A stretch of 64,000 nt of DNA from Bacillus cereus. GTDB taxonomy: Bacteria; Bacillota; Bacilli; Bacillales; Bacillaceae_G. Numbering within the stretch: the first letter of the stretch is position 1; every line of letters begins with the position of its first letter. The notes under the pieces are model-generated. The model was not told where the DNA came from. It did not search any database and worked only from the letters and a program-made list of their open reading frames with translations. The translations under genes and the position numbers were made by a program. The stretch lies in the NCBI RefSeq assembly GCF_002584535.1, contig NZ_NUOT01000044.1, forward strand, positions 122,330 through 186,329, written 5' to 3'. Below are positions 44,869 to 52,541 of this stretch, one piece after another.

Positions 44869-45622
44869 GAAAACAATCCGCCTCATCATTACACGGCAAG
44901 ATGGACCAGATGCGCAACCGTTTGATCAGGAGTTTGAAATTCCATATCGTCCAAATATGAATATTATTTCGGCTCTTATGGAAATTCGCCGTAATCCTGT
45001 CGATTCAAAAGGAAACCATACAACTCCTGTTGCGTGGGATATGAACTGTTTAGAAGAAGTATGTGGTGCTTGTTCTATGGTAATTAACGGTAAACCGCGT
45101 CAATCATGTACAGCGCTTATCGATAAATTAGAACAACCAGTTCGTATCAAACCGATGAAGACATTCCCGGTAGTGCGTGATTTACAAGTTGATCGTAGCC
45201 GTATGTTTGATGCTTTAAAACGTGTGAAAGCTTGGGTTCCAATTGATGGTACGTATGACTTAGGACCAGGACCAAGAATGCCAGAGAAAAAGCGTCAATG
45301 GGCATATGAACTTTCAAAATGTATGACATGTGGTGTTTGCTTAGAATCATGTCCGAACGTAAACAGTAAATCTGACTTTATCGGACCAGCACCGCTTTCA
45401 CAAGCTCGCTTGTTCAATTCACATCCAACTGGTGAAATGCATAAAGCAGAACGCTTACGTGCAATTATGGGTGATGGCGGCCTTGCGAACTGTGGTAACT
45501 CACAAAACTGTGTGCAATCATGTCCGAAAGGTATTCCATTAACAACTTCAATTGCAGCATTAAACCGTGATACAACAATTCAGTCGTTTAAAGACTTCTT
45601 TGGTAGCGACAATAACTATTAA
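44861..45622 (+). CDS. sdhB: Succinate dehydrogenase iron-sulfur subunit
   Basis: A 253-residue SdhB with all three clusters recognisable: [2Fe-2S] in CLEEVCGACSMVINGK, [4Fe-4S] in CMTCGVCLESCP and [3Fe-4S] with the Cys of CGNSQNCVQSCPKG. The start is ATG 44861 after AAGGGGG, overlapping sdhA by 8 bp; an upstream in-frame start is rejected because it precedes this RBS. Links SdhA to SdhC. Confidence 0.96.
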   Translation: MSEKTIRLIITRQDGPDAQPFDQEFEIPYRPNMNIISALMEIRRNPVDSKGNHTTPVAWDMNCLEEVCGACSMVINGKPRQSCTALIDKLEQPVRIKPMKTFPVVRDLQVDRSRMFDALKRVKAWVPIDGTYDLGPGPRMPEKKRQWAYELSKCMTCGVCLESCPNVNSKSDFIGPAPLSQARLFNSHPTGEMHKAERLRAIMGDGGLANCGNSQNCVQSCPKGIPLTTSIAALNRDTTIQSFKDFFGSDNNY

Positions 45623-45623
45623 T

Positions 45624-45658
45624 AAATATTGCCTCTTCGAATCGAAGAGGCAATATTT
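45624..45658 (+). terminator. sdh operon hairpin/terminator
   Basis: A 16-bp perfect stem (AAATATTGCCTCTTCG / CGAAGAGGCAATATTT) with a 3-nt loop right after sdhB; no long T-run, so it may also protect the 3' end. Confidence 0.75.
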
Positions 45659-45897
45659 ATATAAAGTATAAATTGAAAACAAATATTAGACCTTTCTTTT
45701 AGGAGAGAGAGGACCCAATCATGCATAGAAGCGATTTGGATTGAAAAATGGATGATGGCTTTTTTGTTATTTATAGCAGCGACTGATATGTTGGAAGATC
45801 AAAACGAATATATATGAATTTGTATCGTTTTAATTTTTTGTTTATTCTGAAATATGTTGTGTTACTTATTAGAATAAAAGAAAAAGGAGAGAAAGGC

Positions 45898-46344
45898 ATG
45901 AAGAAGATTTCTTACATTGAAGGTTTTGAGAAATGGGAACAGGATTTTTCATTTTATATTCCTATTAAAGTTCGTTTTTGTGAAACAGATATGTTTGGAC
46001 ATATGAATAATGGCGTTGCTTTTACATATTTTGAAGAAGCACGTATCGAGTTTTTTAAAGAGCTTGGTTTTATGCAAGAATGGACACATGAAGCATCAGA
46101 AACAATGATTGTTGTCGCTGATTTACAATGTAATTTCTTGAAACAAATTTTCTTCGATGAACATTTAAAGGTATATATAAAAGCTGAAACAGTTGGGAAT
46201 TCTTCGTTAGATTTACACTATATGGTAAAAAATGAAGCGGGAGAAGTTTGTTTGGTAGGGCGCGGGGCAATGGTGCAAGCCTCAAAGAAAACGGGAAAAG
46301 GGATGCCTTGGCCCCAAGAATGGAAACAAAAGTTACTACAATAA
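45898..46344 (+). CDS. 4HBT-family acyl-CoA thioesterase (YsmA-like)
   Basis: A 148-residue hotdog-fold thioesterase. The N-terminal active-site segment CETDMFGHMNNGVAFTYFEEARIEFF (about residues 26-51) carries the family's Asp and the HxNN element. It hydrolyses an acyl-CoA; the substrate is unknown. Position after sdhCAB equals ysmA of B. subtilis. The start is ATG 45898 after GGAGAGAAAGG; an upstream in-frame ATG at 45814 has no RBS. Confidence 0.86.
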   Translation: MKKISYIEGFEKWEQDFSFYIPIKVRFCETDMFGHMNNGVAFTYFEEARIEFFKELGFMQEWTHEASETMIVVADLQCNFLKQIFFDEHLKVYIKAETVGNSSLDLHYMVKNEAGEVCLVGRGAMVQASKKTGKGMPWPQEWKQKLLQ

Positions 46345-46413
46345 AGTGAGATGTGAATTGAGTAGACACATATAAAAATAATAATGCTGGCGGGGGATGT
46401 ATGAAAAGAAATA

Positions 46414-46460
46414 AAAGTAGAAAACATATTATATTTGGTCAATATGTTTTCTACTTTATT
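46414..46460. terminator. Bidirectional terminator between thioesterase and carboxypeptidase genes
   Basis: A 17-bp perfect stem (AAAGTAGAAAACATATT / AATATGTTTTCTACTTT) with a 10-nt loop, T-run on the right and A/T-rich sequence on the left. Confidence 0.87.
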
Positions 46461-46488
46461 TTTTACGTCTTGATAAGAGGAAAATCTC

Positions 46489-47268
46489 TTATTTTTTTGC
46501 ACCCATGGCCTCTTCTAATGTTAGGTGATGTTTATGTAAGTAAGTAGCATATGGCTTCCCTACATAGCGAAGATGCCACGGTTCATATGAATATTCCGTT
46601 ATATCTGTTTTATCTTCTAAATAGCGAATGACGAAGCCAAATTCATGGGCATGTGCTGCCACCCATTTTCCTTCCTCAGTTTCACCGAAAATAGGTTCTA
46701 ATTGATAACTTGCAGACTTAGAACTAATGTCCATTGCAAGTCCTGTTTGATGTTCGCTTGTTCCAGGAACTGCGCTAACTGAGTCTGCCTCAGCTTTTCC
46801 TTGACGTTTTATGTACATATTATGTAATGACTGTTGGCGCTTATAAGAACGATAACCTGATACAGCAGTAAGCTCTAGTCCTTGTTGCTTTGCTGCATGG
46901 AACATTTTTTCCAGAGCTGCCGCAGCATCTTTACGAAGCAATGTTTTTTCTTTGTCTTTTGGATATGCAAATGAAACATCCGGTTTTGTGAGATCATCTG
47001 GCGTATAACCATCTGGTAATTTGCGGTGTTTATTTACTAAAACAAGTGGTGAATCTGGATTTGTAACAAGAGAAAAATCCTCATCTATTTTTTTAGCAGT
47101 ATGAGTTGCTTTTGGAAATACTGGAATCTCTTCTTTTGGGTGTTCAATATGTTTTTGTGTTTCGACAGCTTTCGCATCATTTTGTAGTGGAGATTTTGAG
47201 CTGAAATAAGCGAAGGATGTGATACCGATTACAATCGTAGTGGCAGAAATAACAATTACTTTCTTCAT
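46489..47268 (-). CDS. M15B D-Ala-D-Ala carboxypeptidase (VanY/LdcB-like)
   Basis: A 259-residue secreted or membrane-anchored zinc peptidase that trims the terminal residue of peptidoglycan stem peptides. An N-terminal signal/anchor (residues 1-24) is followed by a linker and the VanY domain. The motifs are SGYRSYKRQQSLHNMY, the zinc site GTSEHQTGLAMDIS (His and Asp), and EPWHLRYVG with the third ligand His and catalytic Glu. Single gene; ATG 47268 with weak upstream RBS. DD- versus LD-specificity cannot be told from sequence alone. Confidence 0.9.
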   Translation of the reverse strand: MKKVIVISATTIVIGITSFAYFSSKSPLQNDAKAVETQKHIEHPKEEIPVFPKATHTAKKIDEDFSLVTNPDSPLVLVNKHRKLPDGYTPDDLTKPDVSFAYPKDKEKTLLRKDAAAALEKMFHAAKQQGLELTAVSGYRSYKRQQSLHNMYIKRQGKAEADSVSAVPGTSEHQTGLAMDISSKSASYQLEPIFGETEEGKWVAAHAHEFGFVIRYLEDKTDITEYSYEPWHLRYVGKPYATYLHKHHLTLEEAMGAKK

Positions 47269-47641
47269 AACGCTGTGTAATTTCAGTCCTTTCTTATAAT
47301 TTGTTTCGCATGTTAATTATAAGTCTAATTTCTATAAAAAGAAATATAAGAGTCGTAAAGTAATAGAATTGCAAAGAATTTGTCAAATAATGTGTGGTTT
47401 TGTTGAATTATATTTATATACATACAAATGGAAAAGATAATCCTGTTCCTTTTTTTTGAATAAAGAGAGGCGTTCGAACATGGATAGAAGCAATCAGTGA
47501 CCTTTTTAGTATCAGGTCAAGTGAAAACAAAATGAATATAAATTTAAAATAGAAGTTAAGAAAGGAATAAAATAAAAGGATGGCATAAGCCACCCTTTTA
47601 TCCCGCTATTCGCGGGCAGTAGAACCTTATTGATGGAAGGT
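47269..47641. other. Intergenic region between the carboxypeptidase and acid phosphatase genes
   Basis: About 370 bp. It holds the carboxypeptidase upstream region, a short sequence at about 47464-47498 that resembles one at 45703-45740, and a hairpin-rich repeat-like segment at 47573-47641. No convincing gene. Confidence 0.6.
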
Positions 47642-47645
47642 TCAT
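47573..47645 (-). repeat. Triple-hairpin intergenic repeat-like element / terminator
   Basis: On the minus strand, directly after the acid phosphatase stop, three hairpins follow each other: GAACCTT...AAGGTTC, CCCGCGAATAGCGGG, and AAAAGGGTGGC...GCCATCCTTTT followed by A/T-rich sequence. The CCCGC-TATTCGCGGGCAGTAGAACC segment resembles intergenic repeats I remember from many B. cereus group genomes (bcr-type), so it is probably a dispersed repeat that also ends transcription. Copy number could not be checked. Confidence 0.55.
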
Positions 47646-48469
47646 TTTACTTCAAATGATTTTAAGTTATCGCGACGAATTTTATCTTTTTCTGCATCAG
47701 ATTTTTTGAAGTTATAATCATATAGAGCACCTTCCCAATCACCATACATTGGATTAGGGAAAATGATAAATTTTTCGCCAAATTGTGCTTTTGTTTCTTC
47801 AACTGTTTGATTGCGATCTTTTACAGATTTTCCATCAAATCCAGTGAAGTCAGATAAATTATCACCGAAGAATAGAACGATATCGTGCGATTGTGAAACA
47901 AGTTCACGACGTTTTTCTTTCCCTTTTTCTTTCGGATCTTGTAGTAAAATATGTTCTTTTGTTGCTTGTGGAGCACCAACGCGCTCAAGGTTTTTAATTG
48001 TTGCATCTAATTGATTTGTCTTACGGTTTGAAATGTAATAAATGTCTACACCTTTAGACTCTGCATATTTTAAGAAATCAATTGCGCCGGGAAGAGCTTC
48101 TGCTTCCGCTTTATTAATCCACTCATCCCATTTATAAGGATAGCCTTTTCCTTCTTTCACAGTCATTGCTTGGTGAGGGCTGTTATCTAAAACAGTTTCA
48201 TCTAAATCTAGTACAATTGCTGGCTTTTTGCTTGTGCCTTTTGCAAGAGCCGCATCAAGCTTTAATTGTCCAATGTTATAGCCTTGATAATACAATGCTT
48301 TCGTCTCACCGGCTGTTTGGAACCATAAATCAGCCATTAGCTGCTGGTCTGTTAATTTTACGTTTTCTTCTTTGGCCACAGTTTTCTCAGCTGTTCCTGA
48401 ACATGCTACAAGCGATGTAGATAGAATGGCTACAGATAATAATGTGGTAATGCCTCTTTTCATCTTCAT
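47642..48469 (-). CDS. Lipoprotein e(P4)-family 5'-nucleotidase / class C acid phosphatase
   Basis: A 275-residue surface lipoprotein (lipobox LVAC, about residues 20-23) of the HAD-type class C acid phosphatase family. The catalytic DLDETVLDNSP is at about 88-98, the second motif in IYYISNRKTNQ and the acidic motif in VLFFGDNLSDFTGFD. It removes phosphate from nucleotides or phospho-compounds outside the membrane. RBS AAGGAGG before ATG 48469. Followed by the hairpin element at 47573. Confidence 0.92.
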   Translation of the reverse strand: MKMKRGITTLLSVAILSTSLVACSGTAEKTVAKEENVKLTDQQLMADLWFQTAGETKALYYQGYNIGQLKLDAALAKGTSKKPAIVLDLDETVLDNSPHQAMTVKEGKGYPYKWDEWINKAEAEALPGAIDFLKYAESKGVDIYYISNRKTNQLDATIKNLERVGAPQATKEHILLQDPKEKGKEKRRELVSQSHDIVLFFGDNLSDFTGFDGKSVKDRNQTVEETKAQFGEKFIIFPNPMYGDWEGALYDYNFKKSDAEKDKIRRDNLKSFEVK

Positions 48470-48771
48470 ATGTATCCTCCTTGATGTAAATAAATCATTT
48501 AATATTATATATTAAAATATAATGTTATTTATAGGTTTTTTTATGCATTTTTGCATATTGCCCTTTGGGTATATGGCAGTATGCCCTATTTCGATATAAT
48601 AAGTAAGAAATGTTTTTTGATTTACAATTTTAACTAAATAAAACAAATGGTGGGTAGGACAGGGAGTATCATATACGAGAAGTAAAATTATCTGTGTTAC
48701 TATATTTCACTCTGAATAATCATAATGTTTAGAAGAGAGTAAGGATAATAGAGAAGGGGAGGATGTATACT
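48470..48771. other. Divergent promoter region with repeat motif
   Basis: About 300 bp between two divergent genes. TATAAT lies at 48595-48600. Just upstream, GCATATTGCCC (48553) and GCAGTATGCCC (48576) form a direct repeat, 23 bp apart, and the first copy also forms an imperfect palindrome with GGGTATATGGC. This looks like an operator. No RNA gene or small CDS seen. Confidence 0.5.
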
Positions 48772-49656
48772 TTGAGTTTACAAATACAAAACTTAACGAA
48801 AATATTTGGTGAATCAAAAGCGGTCAATCAATTACAAATTTCATTACCAAAAGGTGAAGTGTTAGGGCTACTTGGCCGGAATGGTGCAGGAAAAACAACA
48901 ACAATTAAAATGCTCCTCGGTTTATTAACTCCTAATGAAGGGTCGATTACATGGGAGGGAAAAATGATTTCTGAAAGTGATGTAACGATTGGATATCTTC
49001 CAGAAGAAAGAGGACTATATACAAAAAGTAGAGTTATAGATCAACTTCGCTATTTTGGAAGATTAGAAGGAATGACGAAGAAAGAAGTGGACCGTGCGAT
49101 TGATCAATGGTTAGAAAAACTAGCAATCCCGGAATATAAATATAAAACAGCAGGGGAGCTTTCAAAGGGAAATCAGCAAAAAATCCAATTAATTGCGGCG
49201 CTTATTCATGACCCAGAGCTTCTGATTTTAGATGAGCCATTTAGTGGGCTAGATCCGGTGAATGCTGGTATGTTAGCAAATATTATTGAAGAACAAGTAC
49301 AAAGCGGGAAAACAATTATTTTATCAAGTCATCGAATGGAACAAGTGGAGACGTTTTGCCAGCATGTATGCATTTTGAAAAAAGGAGAAGCAGTTGTAAA
49401 AGGAAAACTAAGCGACATTAAGCAAGAATACGGTTTTCGCAATTTAACAATTGAAGATGCGGTAGAAAATGAACGAGCATTACAAGCCTTACATATTTCG
49501 TATGAAAAACAACAAGGACTACTTTATATGAAAGTTCATGATGATGCAGAAGCCTTAACGATTTTAAAAAAATTACAGGAACAAGGTATAAGCTTAAGAC
49601 AATTTAAAATGTTAGAGCCAACGCTAAACGAAATATTTGTGGAAAGGGCGAAATAA
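48772..49656 (+). CDS. NatA-like ABC transporter ATP-binding protein
   Basis: A 294-residue ABC ATPase. Walker A GRNGAGKTTT is near residue 37, signature LSKGNQQKIQ near 134 and Walker B LLILDEPFSGLDP near 153; a C-terminal extension of about 75 residues follows. This is the type that pairs with NatB-like ABC-2 permeases (Na+ or drug export). The start is TTG 48772, nine bases after GGGGAGG; the ATG at 48763 abuts that RBS and is rejected. Two bases separate it from the permease gene. Confidence 0.9.
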   Translation: MSLQIQNLTKIFGESKAVNQLQISLPKGEVLGLLGRNGAGKTTTIKMLLGLLTPNEGSITWEGKMISESDVTIGYLPEERGLYTKSRVIDQLRYFGRLEGMTKKEVDRAIDQWLEKLAIPEYKYKTAGELSKGNQQKIQLIAALIHDPELLILDEPFSGLDPVNAGMLANIIEEQVQSGKTIILSSHRMEQVETFCQHVCILKKGEAVVKGKLSDIKQEYGFRNLTIEDAVENERALQALHISYEKQQGLLYMKVHDDAEALTILKKLQEQGISLRQFKMLEPTLNEIFVERAK

Positions 49657-49658
49657 CA

Positions 49659-50879
49659 ATGCGTAAATTTTCTCATGTATTTTCATTTTATTTCAGGGAA
49701 TCATTTCTATCTAAAAAATCATTGATTACGAGTGCGATTTTATTTTTAGTTGTATTTGGTTTAGTAGCTTTTACTCACTTTACTTCTGATAAGGATAAAG
49801 GGAAAGATAAAATTGCAGTGGTAACAGAAAGTACCACTTATAAAGTGCAAGAAAGTGATATGAATAAATTACTTCCATCAGCTAAAGTAACTGTGGCACA
49901 GAAAGATGAATTTAATGCACTACGTAAGCAGGTGGAAGAAGGGGACTTAGATGGTCTATTCCATATTAAAGAAAAGAATGGCATTCCAGAAGTTACTTAT
50001 TTGTATAGTGGCTTTCCCAGCGATTCAACAGCTACATTGATGGCAAGTTATTTAAAGGAACAATACACGGCGGTAATGATTGAAAAGAATAATATATCTC
50101 CAGAAGTAGCAAGACAATTACAGATGGCGATTCCTATGAAGCAAGAGGCAATAAAAGATCGAGCATCCTCCTTTGGTATTGGCTATGCATTTTCGTTTGC
50201 GTTGTATATGTTTATTATTTCGTTTGGAAATGCGATTGGGATAACAATTGCATCTGAAAAAGCATCACGTGTTATGGAACTTATGCTTCCAAAAGTAAAA
50301 CCGCTTACGATGATGTATGCGAAAATTTTAGCGGTTGTAGCTACAGCTTTATTACAAATTGCTGTACTTGCTTGTGGGTTTATCATCCCGTATTTATTAG
50401 GATGGATTGATTTAAATAATGCTTCAATATTTGGACTGTCTTTAGATTTTTCAACTTTAGATACATTAGTTATCAGTATGTTTATTATCTACTTTATTAC
50501 AGGATATTTACTATATGCGATGTTATATGCAGCGGCTGGAGCAGTTGTATCTAAGTTAGAAGATTTACAATCAGTGGCATTGCCGATTACATTTTTAGGT
50601 ATGGGGGCATTCTTCATTAGTATGAAGTCACTATTTGATCCAAATAGTACACTGGTTGTAATTAGTTCCTATGTTCCATTCTTTACACCAATGGTTACAT
50701 TCTCACGTGTTGTTGCTGGTGAAGCAGGCGCTGTAGAGATTAGCGTTACATTAGTAATTTTAGTGGTAACGATTTTAATCATCAATTGGATTGCAAGTCG
50801 TATTTTCGTCAATGGTGTTATGAATTACTCTGATAAAGTGAAATTCAAAGATTTAGCTAAATTTATTAAGCGTCAATAA
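49659..50879 (+). CDS. NatB-like ABC-2 permease
   Basis: A 406-residue permease with one N-terminal helix (about 23-41), a large extracytoplasmic loop (about 42-165), and five or six further helices. This is the NatB/YhaP layout. It includes GIGYAFSFALYMFIISFGNAIG and ASEKASRVMELMLPKVKP. With the NatA-like ATPase it should form an efflux pump; the substrate is unknown. Followed by a terminator. Confidence 0.9.
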   Translation: MRKFSHVFSFYFRESFLSKKSLITSAILFLVVFGLVAFTHFTSDKDKGKDKIAVVTESTTYKVQESDMNKLLPSAKVTVAQKDEFNALRKQVEEGDLDGLFHIKEKNGIPEVTYLYSGFPSDSTATLMASYLKEQYTAVMIEKNNISPEVARQLQMAIPMKQEAIKDRASSFGIGYAFSFALYMFIISFGNAIGITIASEKASRVMELMLPKVKPLTMMYAKILAVVATALLQIAVLACGFIIPYLLGWIDLNNASIFGLSLDFSTLDTLVISMFIIYFITGYLLYAMLYAAAGAVVSKLEDLQSVALPITFLGMGAFFISMKSLFDPNSTLVVISSYVPFFTPMVTFSRVVAGEAGAVEISVTLVILVVTILIINWIASRIFVNGVMNYSDKVKFKDLAKFIKRQ

Positions 50880-50883
50880 ACAT

Positions 50884-50920
50884 AAAAGCATGATTTTCTA
50901 AGGGAATCATGCTTTTTCTT
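50884..50920 (+). terminator. Terminator after the NatAB-like operon
   Basis: Stem AAAAGCATGATT / AATCATGCTTTTT with a 9-nt loop. Confidence 0.87.
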
Positions 50921-50996
50921 TATGCGTAAACAAGAAATAGTATATAATAGTATGTAGCGTCTTTTGACAGAATGAACGTAAAGGAGGGGCGTGCAG

Positions 50997-51428
50997 ATGG
51001 GAATTAGTAGCCGTTTTACAGTAGGTGTTCATATGTTAACGTTACTTGCGATAGATCGAAACTCTCGCTGTACCTCTGAATGGATTGCTGGTAGTGTGAA
51101 TACAAATCCAGTTGTGATTCGCCGCATTACGGGAATGTTGAAGAGAGCGGGCCTTGTTGATGTACAAGCTGGAAAAGGTGGAATGTCACTTGCTCGTGAT
51201 TTAGATGAAATTACATTACTTGATGTATATAAAGCAGTGGAAGTAGTAGAAGAAGGACATCTATTTTCTTTCCATGAGAATCCCAACATAGAATGTCCAG
51301 TAGGAGCTAATATTCAATCCGTACTAGAGATTATATTAATGCAAGCGCAAGAAGCAATGGAAAATGTGCTTGCGAATGTAACAGTTCAGCAGCTTGTTAC
51401 AAATTTACAATCAAAAATTCAGAAATAA
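50997..51428 (+). CDS. Rrf2-family transcriptional regulator (YwnA-like)
   Basis: A 143-residue Rrf2 regulator with an N-terminal winged HTH (SSRFTVGVHMLTLLAID...VIRRITGMLKRAGLVD). It has one Cys, in PNIECPVG (about residue 98), and lacks the three-Cys cluster of Fe-S Rrf2 proteins such as NsrR, so it may respond to a thiol signal or none. The start is ATG 50997, nine bases after AGGAGG; GTG 50991 is too close. Its target is unknown; the aquaporin gene and NatAB operon are the neighbours. Confidence 0.88.
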   Translation: MGISSRFTVGVHMLTLLAIDRNSRCTSEWIAGSVNTNPVVIRRITGMLKRAGLVDVQAGKGGMSLARDLDEITLLDVYKAVEVVEEGHLFSFHENPNIECPVGANIQSVLEIILMQAQEAMENVLANVTVQQLVTNLQSKIQK

Positions 51429-51456
51429 AAAAGCGAGCCCAATATAAGCGGGCTCG
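51426..51456. terminator. Bidirectional terminator between rrf2 and aqpZ genes
   Basis: Stem AGCGAGCCC / GGGCTCGCT with a 9-nt loop, A-run on the left and T-rich sequence on the right. Confidence 0.87.
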
Positions 51457-51485
51457 CTTCTTTACTTTCAGAAAGAACGAAAATT

Positions 51486-52151
51486 CTATTTTTCAGTATT
51501 TAGTACAAATTTCCCTACAATGGCAGCAACGATACCACCAACAATTGGAGCAACAATAAATACCCATAATTGAGATACAGCTTCTCCGCCAGCAAATAAA
51601 GCTGGTGCTAGGCTACGTGCTGGGTTAACAGAAGTTCCTGTTAATGGAATACCTAATAAGTGAACCAATACTAGTGTAAAACCAATTACTAATCCAGCTA
51701 ATTGTGCATTACCCTTTTTACCTGTTACTGCAATAATTACTAAAATAAAGACGAATGTTAATATAAATTCAACTAAGAAAGAACCTGACAAGCCAAGATT
51801 TCCAAAGCTATTTTGTCCTAAGTTATCTAAAGACATATTAGAAGATTTTAAAATAGTCACTAACGTTGCAGTTCCTAGTAAACCACCTAAAATTTGAGCT
51901 AATAAGTAACAAGCAAGTTCCATAGCGCTCATTCGTTTGTTTACAAACATGGCAATTGATACTGCTGGGTTTACATGACATCCAGAAATTGTTCCAATGC
52001 TATATGCCATAGCAACAATTGACAACCCGAAAGCCATTGCAATTCCTAAAGTTCCAATTCCTTCAATTCCGCCGCCTAAAACAGCTGTTCCGGTTCCGAA
52101 TAATACAAGTACAAATGTACCAATAAATTCAGCAATCCCTTTTTTTAACAT
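51486..52151 (-). CDS. aqpZ: MIP-family aquaporin (AqpZ-like)
   Basis: A 221-residue six-helix channel. The two NPA half-helix motifs are SGCHVNPAVSIA (about residues 59-70) and GTSVNPARSLAPALF (about 176-190). Short loops and length fit a water channel rather than a glycerol facilitator (GlpF), which is longer. RBS GAGGAGG before ATG 52151; an upstream in-frame start overlaps it. Monocistronic. Confidence 0.9.
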   Translation of the reverse strand: MLKKGIAEFIGTFVLVLFGTGTAVLGGGIEGIGTLGIAMAFGLSIVAMAYSIGTISGCHVNPAVSIAMFVNKRMSAMELACYLLAQILGGLLGTATLVTILKSSNMSLDNLGQNSFGNLGLSGSFLVEFILTFVFILVIIAVTGKKGNAQLAGLVIGFTLVLVHLLGIPLTGTSVNPARSLAPALFAGGEAVSQLWVFIVAPIVGGIVAAIVGKFVLNTEK

Positions 52152-52541
52152 AATTTTCCTCCTCGCATACACATGAATCGTATTATAACATAAAATTAGG
52201 TGGATTTAAGTATAAATGGAAAATATAATATTATTCTGATAAATAAAATACGGAAGAATTATACAATTTTAATCAAATAAACAATACGATACTTAAAGAA
52301 TAATCATGTGTTTTATTTATGCGATGTTTACATTTGTTATACTGTTTTTCTTTGTTTAGCCACCGGAACAGACCGATTCAAAATTCAATCTACAACCTCC
52401 ATTATTTTTCGATTATAAAAAGGGGTGCTTGCAATAAAGCGCTCCTTTTTTATAGATTTTAATGTTATTTTTGATAAAATATAGTTAAGTTGGAATATTC
52501 TGAAAAGATAGATAAATAATTTAGTATAAGGGAAGAGGCTC
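52152..52541. other. Intergenic region between aqpZ and the YesMN-like genes
   Basis: About 390 bp, divergent. It contains an isolated plus-strand terminator-like hairpin at 52417-52453 with no gene before it. Candidate promoter elements TTTATG (about 52317) and TATACT (about 52339) lie upstream. A short leader or small RNA is possible. Confidence 0.5.
52417..52453 (+). terminator. Orphan terminator-like hairpin upstream of the sensor kinase
   Basis: Stem AAAAAGGGGTGC / GCGCTCCTTTTTT (12 bp, two G-U pairs) with a 10-nt loop and T-run; no CDS precedes it on this strand. Confidence 0.65.
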
